Of a stretch of DNA of 64,000 nucleotides, positions 45,595-57,861 are shown one piece after another; the stretch's first letter is position 1, and every line of letters begins with the position of its first letter. The DNA comes from Pogonophryne albipinna. Its lineage: Eukaryota; Chordata; Actinopteri; Perciformes; Artedidraconidae. Location: positions 6,778,058 to 6,842,057 of the forward strand of contig CM053247.1 of NCBI GenBank assembly GCA_028583405.1, written 5' to 3'. The position numbers were made by a program, and so were the translations under genes. A model generated the notes under the pieces. That model worked only from the letters and a program-made list of their open reading frames with translations. It ran no database searches and was not told the DNA's origin.

Positions 45595-45925
45595 GAACCG
45601 TAGCGTCCAGCTAGCTTAGCGATAAATACACACATCGTTGTATTCTCCTCCCCCTGTCGGCACTAAAAGCTTCAGAGGGCGGATAGCTGGGCTCCGTAGC
45701 GTCCAGCTAGCTTAGCGATAAATACGCACAGCGTTGTATTCTCCTCCCCCTGTCGGCCCTAAAAGCTTCCGATGGCGGATACCTGAGCTCCATAGCATCC
45801 CGCTAATGTGAAACACACACACACAGCGTTAGCGGGACATTCTCCTCTCCCTGTCGGCCCTAAAAGCTTCAGAGGGCGGATAGCTGGGCTCCGTAGCGTC
45901 CAGCTAGCTTAGCCGCTAGCTAAAG
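45595..45925. repeat. 97-bp tandem repeat, about 3.5 copies
   Basis: Units start near 45597, 45693, 45789 and 45889 with 'gtagcgtccagctagcttag' and end with 'cctgtcggccctaaaagctt'. The third unit is the most diverged. Confidence 0.75.
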
Positions 45926-47689
45926 GTAAACATAGATGGGTACATACTATAGAATATGAATAAATCGTCACCGATGTAGAGGATATATTTTTGTATTCAC
46001 TTTGAACTCGGCCAAATGGAGTTTAATGCTTTGGGATTTAAGTTAGGCCACATAGTACGTGCATGGGTTTGAAAGTATAACGTGCTAGCCTGCTGTAATA
46101 CATCGTATAGTCAGGCACACATTTATGAGAGATTTAACAATGGCCAATTATATTTCTTAAATAATATGTAGCCTATTCCCAGAGCATAATTCATGGGGCA
46201 ACAAGGTGAGGTGTAAAATGTGTTTTAATATCATACATGTTACGCCAGCAAACTTCTTGTACGGACTTCGGCAGTAGTGAAGACTCACTGAACGAATTAT
46301 GTACAAAGACGAATCGTTCGCGAACGTGCAAATCACCAGAAGTCGTTCGCGAACCGGTGAACGAATCAGTGAACGAATCTTTCAAGTGAACTGAATCAAA
46401 AGATTTGTGTCCCCGAAGGGAATCGGAATTCCCATCACTAACAACCATGACAACCATGCTCCGGGGTCTTCTTCGCTGCTTTTGGTGTATTTTGTGGCGG
46501 CAGCAGCACCACTTACAGGCCTGGCATATGTACTACAGCGTTTCCAGCATTTCCAGCGGTCTAGTGTGAACGGACACGTTAATGAATCGAATGCGTGTGA
46601 ACGGAAGACTTTTTTGCGTTTGCGTATGCGTTTTATTGTATGCGTCCTCGTGGGGCCGGGGTCTAAGCCAAACTATATCCGGTCACAGAGATCTGCTATT
46701 TTAAAGTAAGGTCAACACATATCGACCTTAAATATAGTCTATATTAAGAACGAGAAAAGTCTTAACATATATATCGTTTTTTGTAAACATATGACAAATG
46801 TGTGAGGATGATGACGTCAGAGCATCGTCCTATGTGCCGGGCCCTTAGCCCCGGACAGCCCCAGCCCAATTTAACCCCTGGGTATTTGTGAGGGAGCTCC
46901 TATATGGCATTACCCCGCTGAAGCTCACCAACGTTTAATATATTTCATAGTTCAAAGTTTTGTCAATTGTTTTGTTTATTGGTCAAATACTGGTTTCTAA
47001 TGGTTTCTGAGGAGTTTTACTGGAATGAAAGAGCACAGAGTACAGAAGCAACAAAGCAGCATACTGCATTAAACCAGACCTTCACAGAGAGGTTGAAGTT
47101 CATGTGGAGAGGAGGCTTCAGTAGTCTGTCTGCACTCTGTTTAGTTGTGCTATCTTACAACAATATAGTAAATGTGAGGTAAAGTGTGTCGCCAATGTAA
47201 CCGGTTAGAACTCAAAGTTGCGATGAGGTCTTAAAATGTATGGAAAGGGTCTTAAAAAAGGTCTTAAAAGGTATTAAATTTGACTTCAGGATTCCTGCAT
47301 ATACCCTGGAGTAATGTAACGCGTTACTTTTATAATTCAGTAATCACACTACAGTTACTAACATTGCCCGACAGTTCGTCCTAACTAACTTATAATGCAT
47401 CCATAACCGGCAATCCTGTTGTAATTTTCTTGCTCTCCCGAGTCACCCACAACCATTCTGCTGGGTCTTCCCTGACCCGAACACCAAATTATACACTTTT
47501 TTATTTAGAGACTGTCAGGCTTGGCTAAAATGGTCAAAATCTGTTTTGTAGTGTTTATATAGCTGTTGTGGAGGATATCATGAAGCCTTGTTCCGATAAA
47601 AAAAAACTAGAGCGTAGTTATTATATAATTTTTAACTTGAAACGGGTCACGGGAGACCCGAACACAACATAAGGGTTACAATAATTATA

Positions 47690-47891
47690 AAACATATCAT
47701 ACATTATTCTGAAATGGACCAATCTGCACAATGTCTACTTTTACTTTTGGTACTTTAAGTATATTTTGATGATAATACTTTGTACTTTTACTTGAGTAAC
47801 ATATTGAATGCAGGACTTTTACTTGTAACAGAGTACGCTGGTACTTCTAATTTTACTCAAGTAAACGATCTGAGTACTTCTCAGCTCTGTG
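47690..47891. repeat. Tol2-like hAT end fragment
   Basis: 'acttttactcaagtaaa' and 'gatctgagtacttct', ending 'cagctctg', follow the end structure of Tol2-type hAT elements. Only one side is present. Confidence 0.5.
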
Positions 47892-48239
47892 AAGAACATA
47901 TCCCCCATTAGATCTTGTGAATACACACACAATAGTAAACACTGAAAGTCACCCGGAACAGAGTGTATGTAATTTGAACAAGCAATTCAGAGCAAAAAAG
48001 TTTAATTAATTTCCCTAAACGTTAAGAAATCGCCCATAAAATGTACACTTTCTTCCATTGTAGATGCAAAACATGTGTTTATTTGTTTTCCCCCTGAAAA
48101 CCAGATGGAATTACACAGATAAATCCACCACCACCAGGAAGATATTAGATTCAATAAAGCGAGATTTGAGGAGACCTGGATGCATCCTTCAAGTATTTTC
48201 TGCAGCGCGCGCTGCTGTGACGCACCCAGGCAGGTCAGC

Positions 48240-48857
48240 ATCGGAAATTAATGCGCTGCAACACAGATAGGACGAGATCGGATCTAGTGTGCAGAACCTA
48301 CATCCAGCAAATAATTTTAAGCGGACCAGAGATCTCCCATTAACAGCACGGTTTCCTGTGGTACCCCTGTGTGTGTTTGGATCATGCATTGGTTTTTTAC
48401 AACGTTTTGTAGGGACTAAAGCAAAAAGAAAAAGCTGTGGATCTTGAGAGGAAATATTTCTGAATTCGGGATTTAATCTGCAACAACCGATAGACTCAGT
48501 TACATGAATGAAACATTCATAACAGAAACAGTTCCTCATTTGGTGATAGAACTACCTTTCCGCATTTCAAAGTCTCCTGCTGCGGGACAAAGCACGGGTT
48601 CTGAAGTTACGGAAGAAATGTGAAGACAAGTTTGCCTCTTTGACGCACCGAGACACATCTCTGCTCCTCGTCCTCTAAAGTCAGATGAATGTGTGGATGT
48701 AAAACGCTGCTGTTAGCTGAGAGTTCCAGGTTTGGTTACACCTCTCCCGGCTGAAACTCGACCCTCCTACCCGTCACCTCTGCCCGCAAACCGGGGCTCC
48801 TGGAGCTGGAGGTGCCGCGGGGGACGGCATGGGACGATCCAAATACTAATGTGATGG
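48240..48857 (+). promoter_or_regulatory. Putative promoter and non-coding first exon of the FAM163 gene
   Basis: The last 150 bases are GC-richer than the surroundings, with CpGs ('gaggtgccgcgggggacggc'), and end at a good splice donor, gatgg|gtaagatg (donor G at 48858). The next credible acceptor on this strand that leads into coding sequence is at 59890. FAM163 genes are known to have untranslated upstream exons. Transcription start and the link to exon 2 are inferred, not seen. Confidence 0.4.
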
Positions 48858-50246
48858 GTAAGATGATCAGATGTTTATTTGTGGTTCTTGCGGTGCACTG
48901 AGCTAAATGGGTGTAACTTTAAAAAGTACCAGGAATCGGTCGTGAAGAGCCATATACATATTAGAAACCTGCGCACAAAAGGCGTAAAGTGGGCGCAAAT
49001 CCTGCAGAAAAAAGGTTTATGAATCATGATAGGGATTAGTAAACTTTTAACATTTAAAAGGAACGTTATTACGTAATGTTTAATTGTCTAGATTGCTTTA
49101 TTGGTCGCGTGTAATTATGTCTATTTGCAAGCTTTTACGTACGCAATTCTATCAACAAACATTTACAATAATATCAGAAATAATCGCTAATGTATGAATC
49201 CACTTCCCTGAAACGTGACTATAAAAATCTGTATGAGTTTTTGAACAAAAAGAGCGATCCTGTTCGCTTTTTTAGAGACATTTATGAGCGTAAATTTGCC
49301 TTGCATGACTGAGCTCATGTATTAAAAAACAAGAATAAATGATATTCCTACAGGCATTTAAAATATAATGATCAACATGTCGACCCAAATTAATAACACA
49401 TGAATCTAAACATTAAATCACATTTAATTTAAAGTTTTTATTGGCCTATAAGTAGCCACATTAAATATATTTTAATTTAAATACTTGTAAATTATCTCAG
49501 TTTCCTTAATGATGACTATGGCCCTGATCATGTATAGTCCCCTTACTGTATATAACATAATACTCCTGTAAGTACTCCTGACATGATGTACTGCCATTTA
49601 ATTTGGGCATTAGCTGTATGGCCTGTATTATTAGCATAAAGATAAATGTTTACACATTTCATTAAAAGTCCAAAACCAACAATGTGTTACTCCATTTCAA
49701 AATAATATTAAACTCACTATGCTCTCCGTCCAAGCCCATTGGTTCCATTGGAAATCTCCAGAATATATAGTTTTGTTTTCTTCAAAAGGGGCTTGTTGAT
49801 TTCCTTAAACAGCTGTTCACTGTAGTTTATAAAATTGAACTAGCAGAAATAAATGGTTCATTTGTTTGAGACTATTGTCAGTGCCAGATAAACCCTGATC
49901 ACATTATACGGCTTCAGATTCACAAACATGAATTGTTAGTATCATCAATGCATTGCTGATTTTGGTATTCAAATCGAATTTGTTTATATTAAAAAGAACC
50001 AAGGACGTCATCAGACATATATCTAAACTCATTCTGTCAATGGGATGCTTTGAATCAGGATGGAAAGGCAAACAAAAAGCAGGAGCTGCTGTCTCACTGC
50101 ACAATAAAACCTGCATCAGCAATGAAAAAATAGTGACCTTGATCTCAAACAACCATCAATGTTGCTACAATTTTAATAACATGTATTGGTGCTGCACAGT
50201 TTCTCTCTGTGTGTCTCCACAGCAGAAACATCACCTTTCGTCAAGC
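48858..50246. other. Intron-like AT-rich sequence
   Basis: No repeats with clear ends and no frames of interest. Taken as the start of intron 1. Confidence 0.4.
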
Positions 50247-51476
50247 AGTTCCAGTGCATGACATTAAGGATTTTGGGAGATGGCCCTGTGGGCCATCTAA
50301 GCTAATTTACAGATGGCCCTGAGCCCAATAGAGATTGCCCTGAAAAATGTGCACACGAAGGGTTTGGGGGGGCCTCCCCTTAGAAAATGTAGATGTTTGC
50401 AGGTCTTAGATGCTGTCTGGTGCATTCTCTAGACTGAATTATAAGATGAACCACCTCAATATTATATTGTACAATTTCAATGTTATTCTTCATTTCACTT
50501 TTTTGTTCTTGTTTGTGTTTGCTCGCTTGCATGCCCTGCTATAAGAAATACTTAAGTTGTTGGTCAAGACACTTTCCATCTGATGAAGGCAAATGCCTTC
50601 CCAGATGTAAAAAAGTAGAAAACATTACATTCAGTTATAACTGCCAAAACAAACATTATTTACACTATTATGGCCCCTGTTAAAAAATTTTGTAATGTTA
50701 TCTACTGTAAGTTGGTCGAACGAATGCCTCCTCATCCGGAAGCTGACCGAGCAGACCCGAGCAGCAGTCGAGAGGAGCCGAGCGCATCCGCGAAGCACAC
50801 AAAATGGCGACGTCAGAGTTCCCGTTAGCCGGCAAATCTAAATCTCTTCGGTCAAAAATAATTTCCCTTTAGCAATACCGCTTCAGTTGCGCCACTTATG
50901 TGACAGACAAGAAGAGTATGTGACAGACAAGAATAGTCAATTCTAATGTCTAACACTTAATGTGGAGAAAGAGATGTCCTGTATGGGTTGATTGTGCGTT
51001 GATCTGTTGGTAATGCCTCGTGGTTCCGGTGGGCATGTAAACAAATGCATAATGCTGCGCTATACTTTGTGGCCTCACCCAGTTGCATAGCCACACTTAT
51101 GGTTTAGGTGTCTTTTAATAAGCAGGTAGTCCTATCATTAGCTATAACTAGCTGGATCTGATCGATATAGACATAAACACGAGTGAAATCTAATCTGACG
51201 GGAGAGAGAGATCAGCTGCTGCTGACGAGTCGGCATGCAGCTCTGCATGATCACATGCAGCGGTAAGCGGACAAAACACACACTTCAGGTTAGATTATCA
51301 CACGTAGCTATTTTAATTACCTCTCAAACTACCTAAACTAGTCATAGATATGTTTAGTTTTACTGTCGGGTCACTCATTACTGGATCCGCGGGCTGCATG
51401 ATACTGGCATAATAGATTGCCCGATCGGGCAACCAGCAGGTGAGGCTTCATTGCCCGAGCTAACTAGATGGCCCCG

Positions 51477-52653
51477 GGCCCTTTCTCATTTCATCAAATC
51501 CCCCTCCTCGACTCCTCGGTCCTCCGGTAGTGACCCGGAAATGAATTTCAGCGCGCCATGTTGAAGGACATCTCATTTCTCTAAATGCACTTCGAGAACC
51601 GAGGATCGAGCATCGAGGAGGATCGAGCATCGAGGAGGCTCTCTGGAGGAGCTATAACCGAGGATACACTGATGGGTCCTCCACGGTCCTCCACGGCTCC
51701 TTCGTGGATGCATTTCCGGGAACAGAGATGTTTCAAAGAGTCGTGACGCACGGCCAGACTTATCTCAGCCAATGACAGCTCTGCATGCATCCCCTGGATA
51801 TTATTTTATTAACTGCTTTCATCGCGACGCGATGTTTACAATGAGAACAGCTGTGAGGTCCGTGCAGAAAGCAGAGCAGTGTGTATAATATATATCACTC
51901 AGTATAACAGGCCTACTCTTTTGATTTGCTTTAGTTTAGTAGATATCTACAAACAAAGAGTTGATATTTTTCTAAAACCATTTAGTGCTTCACATAATAA
52001 AATACACAACGGCTGTAGCCTGTTTTAGGAACTGTATGTGCGTGTGTGGTGTAGGTGTGTGTGGTACAGTGTGTGCAGATGCAGTGGACAGACAGGTCTC
52101 AGTTGGTTTGGTGTCCTCTGCTTACTTTTAATACTTGTAAATAAAACTTTTGGCCCTTAATTTATTTTCCTCATTGTAGCGACCAGAGAGGGGAGAGGGG
52201 GGGGGGATATCTCTGATAGTGTTACGTTATTATGAGAGTGCTCTGTTTGATTCTGAAATTGTATATATTTATATAAATATATATAAATATATGTGTGTGT
52301 ATATGTCCGCATCTGTAGCCTGTTATTGTCTCATTATACCGCACTGTCAATGAATTAAAAGTAAATATATAAGTCATCATGAACACATCTGTCCATCAGA
52401 CAGAGGGCTGCTGTGCCTCCTGTCATCATTAATGGACGTCTCTTTAAAATGACCGCTCAGAGGAGAGGAGTTCTCATTTCTCTAACCGCCTGCTGCTTCC
52501 CCTCCTCTATCCTCGGTTCCCCTCCTCGGCTCCTCCGCTCGCATCTCCTGTGGGTGGGACTAAGTATCGAGGATAGGAGTCAAGGAGGGGAGTCGAGGAT
52601 AGGAGTCAAGGAGGGGAGTCGAGGAGGGGAGTTGGAGAAATGAGAAAGGGCCC
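51477..52653. mobile_element. Inverted-ended element with GGGCCCTTTCTCATTT termini
   Basis: Left GGGCCCTTTCTCATTTC and right 'gaaatgagaaagggccc'-type inverse. Subterminal GAGGA/TCCTC-rich stretches on both sides can pair. No TSD was found and there is no coding content. Confidence 0.55.
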
Positions 52654-52829
52654 TATACTCCTAGCGTGTGAAAATGTTTGTGAAAAACATGTAAAAAAAC
52701 ATGAAAACGGAGCAATGGCTGTGACGCCATTGGCTGTACGGCAACTCAAGAGGAACATCATACACAATTCCGAACATTTAAACATAGCCTACACTTCATT
52801 CTTTAATTTGTCCGTTATTATATGTAGAA

Positions 52830-53420
52830 GATATTACTTTTTTCTCCGTCATGTTGTTTCCATAGCAACAACTTCAAACAGGAAGTTAACCTAAATTACA
52901 TTTAAGACACTGCAACGAAAGTAACAAAAACAATGTAAAATCCTTTTCCGTTTCACAGAACACAAATTGGGTTATTTACATAATTATGTTTACACTGTCG
53001 ATTATTATTTTTGGGGGACACACGATAGTAAATCAGTAATATCTTTAAAAACTACAAGTCCTTTTATATCAGCTGTGCACCGATATGGTGTAAATATAAC
53101 CTATCTACGAATTAGATCAAATGTAAAAGTCAGCCGAATTAGTGTTGATACTGCAAGGAGACGTATTGTGTGAAGAGAAATTGAATGACGGGCTGTGATG
53201 TGATGACTTTCAAAGAGAAAAGCAAGAACACTCGGAATTAAGTATTATTTTATTCTTTTAAAATGTTTTCCGGATTTCATATCATAAAAACACCAAATCC
53301 CAGCATGCATTGCGGCTAAAACATCCAATAAGTGAGCTTAAACCATAGCTGAGGATCTTGGGTAATCACTCGAAATGACTGTCTGTTTCCGGTTATTTTT
53401 ATTTTGAAATTCAGTTCCTG
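52830..53420. repeat. Two dispersed repeat fragments
   Basis: 52830-52990 ('gttgtttccatagcaacaac' and 'cgaaagtaacaaa') is inverse to the middle of the 31607 hAT. 53030-53420 matches the 860-1420 family, including 'agtgttgatactgcaaggag' and 'gcattgcggctaaaacatcc'. Confidence 0.65.
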
Positions 53421-54194
53421 ACGGACGCCAAAAAAGCACGAGATTATGAAATTAAAGCAATAAATAAAAGCAAGGATAATTGTGTGTTATTGGTGAGTAA
53501 ATAACAGTGTGCTATTTTGAAAAAAATAACAAATTAGAAGGAAAAAGAGATTTAAAATAAAAACAATAGTTGTGGCTTGATATTGAGTAAGAACATGTTT
53601 TTATGAACCACACAGCTTCCGGTCTTCCAAGACCCGACCGGAGAAAAAGACGTGCTGCAGGCACGAAACACATTACCAGTAGAAATACATTGCTTTTAAA
53701 ATCGTTCTGTGTGACACGAAAAAAAGGGGGAAATCGTGTTGGTGAACACGAATCAATAGATTAAAAATCGTGTTGGTGAACACGAAATGCCGTGAGACTG
53801 GGTTGTTTATTACATATCTCAACTTTGGAGAGGAGTTGGGGGACAAACGACACATCAAATCACATCTCCACATCAAGCCGAAGCTAATTAGAATATTCTT
53901 GACTGCCTAGCCTGCGGGGAAATCGCAAAATCACTATGCGTGACGTCGTGACGTCATTGGTAAGAGACGGACCCCGAACACATATGGTACCCCGAACACA
54001 TATGCTACCGACACCGGGCCATCGGGCAGTTGTTAATGTCGAGCCCTGAGTTCATCCGCAAATTCAGAAGGGCTGATAACTGAACTTCGACATCTTCCTT
54101 TACAAATTGATCTTATATCATTAAAAATAATACATAAATATCTGAGATTTATTTCGGTCTCAAAAGAAACTTAAGTTCTGTTTAATGGGTTGGA

Positions 54195-54760
54195 GGTGCA
54201 GCAACAACTGAAGGATGTATCGATTTATGGATTGATGATAGTGATGAGTGATGGATGATAGAAGGATTGATATGAGAAGGGCTGTATGATGGATGTGTGT
54301 ACAAATTGATTGATTGATGGGTGGGTGGATGGATGGGTGGATAGATGGATATATAGGTTGTAAATGGAAGGTTGGATTCATGATGGAAAGAGTGATGAAT
54401 GGATGAATGTAGGATGTATGGAAGAAGTGATGAAAGATAGATGGACAGATGTATTGTTGGATTGATAAAGGATCGACTATGGATAGAAGAAGGGATGAAT
54501 GGATAGGTGGATGAATTATGGATGATAGATGGATGGTGGGTTGGGTGGACGTGTGGATGATGGATGGGTGATGGATGGATTGGTGAATGATTGATGGTTG
54601 GGTGGATGCATGGATGGATGTATGATGGATGATTGGATTGATATAGGCTGGAATTAAGGATTGATCAATGGATGGATTTGGTTGTACAATGGATGGTTAA
54701 TGGATTTGTGAATAAATGGGTGAAAGTATGGACGGTAGATGGATGGATGCTGAACTTTAA
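54195..54760. repeat. Degenerate GGAT/GATG tetranucleotide satellite
   Basis: About 570 bp of imperfect GATGGATG-type units, with scattered substitutions and one-base shifts that show age. Confidence 0.88.
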
Positions 54761-55006
54761 GTGTCTGGACGGTGATTTCTATGTGTTGGCTGGCTGTTTG
54801 GGTGTAAATGACCCCTGACCCTCTTTGATGCTGTCAGCAGGGTCAAGGTCTCTGTAGCCATGGAAACCCAAAAAAAAAGCCAATCAATAGTTCGTAGACG
54901 GAGCTTATGTTGCTCGTGTCACTGACTTCCCAGCAATAATTTCCAGCCCAATGTGGAGCTCCAGTAATCTCTTCCACTCTTTAGCTTTGTTCAAGTCATC
55001 ACAGAA

Positions 55007-55170
55007 ATCAATCAATCAATCAATCAATCAATATTTATATAGCCCAATATCACAAATGTTACATTTGTCTCAGTGGACTTCACAGTTTGTACAAAATATC
55101 AGTATGACAATACGACACCCTCTGTCCTTAGACCCTCACATCGTACAAGGAAAAACTTCCGAAGAAAACC
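55007..55170. repeat. LINE/SINE tail with (ATCA)n
   Basis: (ATCA)6 then 'tatatagcccaatatcacaa' and 'aaggaaaaacttcc', a widespread fish retroelement tail in reverse orientation. Confidence 0.55.
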
Positions 55171-55882
55171 CACAGTTGACTTTAAAGAAATGATGCTGGG
55201 AGTTCAGGTGAATTATTGTGACTGAATATGATAACCATCAAGACGATTTCCACTTCATATAAACAGTCTATGTTGGTTTATAATCTGAAACTTTGAACAT
55301 CATATTTTATAGCAGCGTATTTGCTCAGTTTCTCGTTATAACAGCAATATCCCGTTCACATCCTAAATACATATTTTTCATGTTATTGAATTTGACAAGA
55401 AACTGATGCTAACGGGTGGTGCAGGAATCAGTCCTTAATTGTAGCACCTTAGGGCTCCCTTGTCTCAACATCATTGTATTTTGTAATGGGTTTTTGGTTT
55501 GATTACCAAAGTAAGGTCTGTAGTTAACTAGATTTTCACGTTTTGTTGTAGGACATATAATATGTCTCTAAATCCCCCGCCGGTCAATGTCTCAAGCATT
55601 AACGTGTTTTTCAGTAAATACAGCAGTTGCTAAAAGTGACTAAATGAGACCACTAAACGTCATCAGGCCAAACACCTTTAGCTAAGCAGAAATGACATGC
55701 GACTATCGTTAGGTTAATCTAAAGCATTACGCTAGCTACTTTTGTTCGCTTGCATTCACGTTTCAAAAAATCACAAACCGGTGTCAATATGTAGAGATTA
55801 TCCTGCATTACATTTAATTATACATTACATGACGGATTCAAATACACTCAATAATGTAGACAGGCCTATGGGAGCATTTGTA

Positions 55883-56039
55883 CACTGAAAAAACTGAAAG
55901 GTTGACTTTAATTAAATGTATTAACCTTGTAATTTTTATTTACACATAATATTATTGCTTTCAATTTACCTAATACAGTTATGTTAAATCTATTGACATA
56001 ATACAATTAATTTAAGTCAACATTTCCATTTTTTCAGTG
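55883..56039. mobile_element. 157-bp foldback MITE
   Basis: Ends CACTGAAAAAA and TTTTTTCAGTG, flanked by TA (55881-55882 and 56040-56041). The two halves pair over most of their length ('gttgactttaattaaa' with 'tttaagtcaac'). Confidence 0.75.
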
Positions 56040-56429
56040 TATCTTGCCCAAAGATACTTTGGCGTGTTGACTGCAAGGGGTGGGATCAAATTGCTCGCCT
56101 AGTTTAGAGATCAGTGCCCATGCCAAACAAAATATGTAAGTATTATACTGTAAATGTGTGTTTGCCACAGATCTTATTTTCTGCAATTAACTAAAATCCA
56201 ATTTAAAAATCCCATTGCTTTTTGTCCAGGGACTCGTTCCCCCAGCCTACAAAAATACTTCATCGCTCCACCCCTCTATGATAACGATATATAAATTGTG
56301 ATTTACCAAAACCAAACCTCTATGCTTTGAATGTTAGTAATAAGGCCTTGGGTAATTGTGCACATGAATCAGCCTGTGGATTTGTCTCGTATGTAATATC
56401 TCTGAGTCCATTATCTGTTCCGGATTTAA

Positions 56430-56723
56430 AGGTCCCCTATTATACTGTTTTTCATCAATATATTATAGGTCTCAGATATATACAAACATGTCTCTGAAGT
56501 GTTTGTCTGAAATACCAAACAGATCATTGCAGCATTATCCATAATCCCCTCTGTTTCAGCCCTGTTTCCAAAGTGCTGATTCTCTGTCTGTTACTTTAGA
56601 TGAAAATAAGGAGCCACTCCCCACGCCCCTCTGAGAGATATTTGGTTATAAAGAACACAATGGTGCTCTAGGAGGAGATTCAGGTGATAACCAACCAATA
56701 CCTTGGTTGGTTATTGGTGACCT
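56430..56723. mobile_element. TTAA-flanked MITE
   Basis: AGGTCCCCTATTATAC at the left, GGTGACCT at the right, TTAA on both sides (56426-56429 and 56724-56727). The right end is short and carries a small 'aaccaa'/'ttggtt' foldback. It shares its AGGTCCC start with the 2646 element. Confidence 0.6.
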
Positions 56724-57699
56724 TTAACAGATAAATGTTCCTCTTGACTATTTTTGGCATGTTGTGTGTCGTATTAGTCGTGTAGCTTCACATGCATCAT
56801 AGTGTGACGCTGCCCTGGACGACACACTCCTGCTTACCCTCACACCCCCACAGGAAGCAGAGGAAATGAGATGATGATGATGACTTTGCTTTAGTCACAT
56901 CTCCTCTCATGTAACTCTGCATCCGCATGTCGGTGTTTGACTATTCCATTTTTTAAACACTGCTTTGAATCCTGTTGTGTTGTATAAAACATGAGGGAAA
57001 GCTGAATATCAAGGATTCATAAATGAAATTCAGCACATCAGGGATGAGTGATTTCCATCTCCAGGAGGATGTTGGATGAGCACTGTAGCGCAGAAGCCCT
57101 CAGGGGAAACTGGTTACTTTTCTGTCTGTGTTCATATTAAATGTTAGATGTTATACAAATGAACATATGCTGGTGTCCCTTTAGTGTTTCCCTTATTTAC
57201 ACTTTTTGCTTTGTCTATTTCTGGTTTTGGACGAGATATATTTCACAAAACACGAATGGAAAGTGAATATTGAAATGCATAATTCAATTGTCTCCATCTC
57301 TCGTGTAATTTCAAGGAGATTCAAAATAGACTCTTGACTTAAAAAATGGGGGGAAACCATTCCTTGTCCCTGAATTATTAATCTCTTCCTTGTTTGCTCT
57401 TTAAAAATATTTTGTCCATAGGCAATTACATTTTATCCAGAATTGTTTTGGTTATAATTTCACCTAATAACTTTCAAAGTAGAATAATCTTTCTATGTCG
57501 CTGTCAGTCTGTCTCTTGTTGTTGTCACACCTCTTTTTGCCTGAGTTGATAGCGTCTAGACCAGCGGTTTTCAAAGTGTGAGGCGCAGCATGAGAAAAAA
57601 ATAACGACAAACAGTCAAATCTAGCTAGTTAACTTCAGCTAACTTTATGCGAGCGGCAACATGAATCGATTTTTAGTGAAGTGAGAGAGGAGACTGCGT

Positions 57700-57861
57700 T
57701 TGGCAGAAAACGTCACTTGCACACTTTTGGCTGTCTGTGGAGACCGAGTTCCCCCACCTCGCCAAAAAGGCTGTAAAAGTGCTCATTCCCTTCACCTCCG
57801 CCTACCAGTGTGAGTGCGGGGTTTCCGCATTGACTTTGATCAAAAGCAAGTACCGGTCAAG
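57700..57861 (+). pseudogene. hAT transposase C-terminal remnant (ZBED5/SCAND3-like)
   Basis: Residues ETEFPHLAKKAVKVLIPF then CECGVSALTLIKSKYRS follow the conserved hATC pattern of this lineage, in which a Cys-Glu and a 'SALT.IK.KYR' segment precede the last helix. The frame stops being transposase where a second element begins at 57862. Confidence 0.7.

Larger units (their letters stand above)
45275..46440. mobile_element. hAT-type element with TTCGCGAA palindromes
   Basis: Ends TAGTGATGGG and CCCATCACTA with perfect TSD ACAACCAT at 45267-45274 and 46441-46448. GTTCGCGAAC palindromes cluster near both ends. It also contains (AC)n and a 97-bp tandem repeat; no transposase. Confidence 0.88.
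35299..47308. mobile_element. CAGGGT-ended element with 5-bp TSD, second layer
   Basis: Left CAGGGTGTCCGCGGGGTC followed by repeated 'aaaagtattaaa', right 'ggtattaaatttgacttc' ending ATACCCTG. GAGTA is duplicated at 35294-35298 and 47309-47313. Ends and 5-bp duplication fit the hAT-like families that make 5-bp TSDs. Net length without inner insertions is near 1.2 kb; no transposase is seen. Confidence 0.6.
35238..47371. mobile_element. 'CAGAGTTGGG..GTAACGCG' DNA element, outer layer of the second nest
   Basis: Left CAGAGTTGGGTGTAACGCG at 35238 and right 'gttactaacattgcccgacag' ending about 47371 form imperfect inverse ends. When 35299-47313 is removed, the rest reads as one short element rich in GTAAC/GTTAC steps. 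No TSD is clear. Confidence 0.5.
50252..54048. mobile_element. 'CAGGGCTCGACATTAA'-type hAT-like element with 5-bp TSD
   Basis: Left CAGTGCATGACATTAAGG and right TTAATGTCGAGCCCTG are imperfect inverses; AGTTC is duplicated at 50247-50251 and 54049-54053. Both ends continue into 'gggccat' / 'atggccc' runs. Interior contains other repeats (51477-52653, 52830-53420). No transposase motif recognised. Confidence 0.65.

Noticed and set aside
45447..45635. Frame rich in Cys-Val
   Set aside because: Produced by the (AC)n tract in the 45275 hAT.
45595..45925. Regular repeats considered as a CRISPR-like array
   Set aside because: Adjacent whole-unit repeats without unique spacers, in a eukaryotic transposon.
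50480..50683. 67-residue Cys-rich frame suggesting a small secreted peptide
   Set aside because: It lies inside a 5-bp-TSD transposon and has no second supporting feature such as conserved spacing or splice sites.
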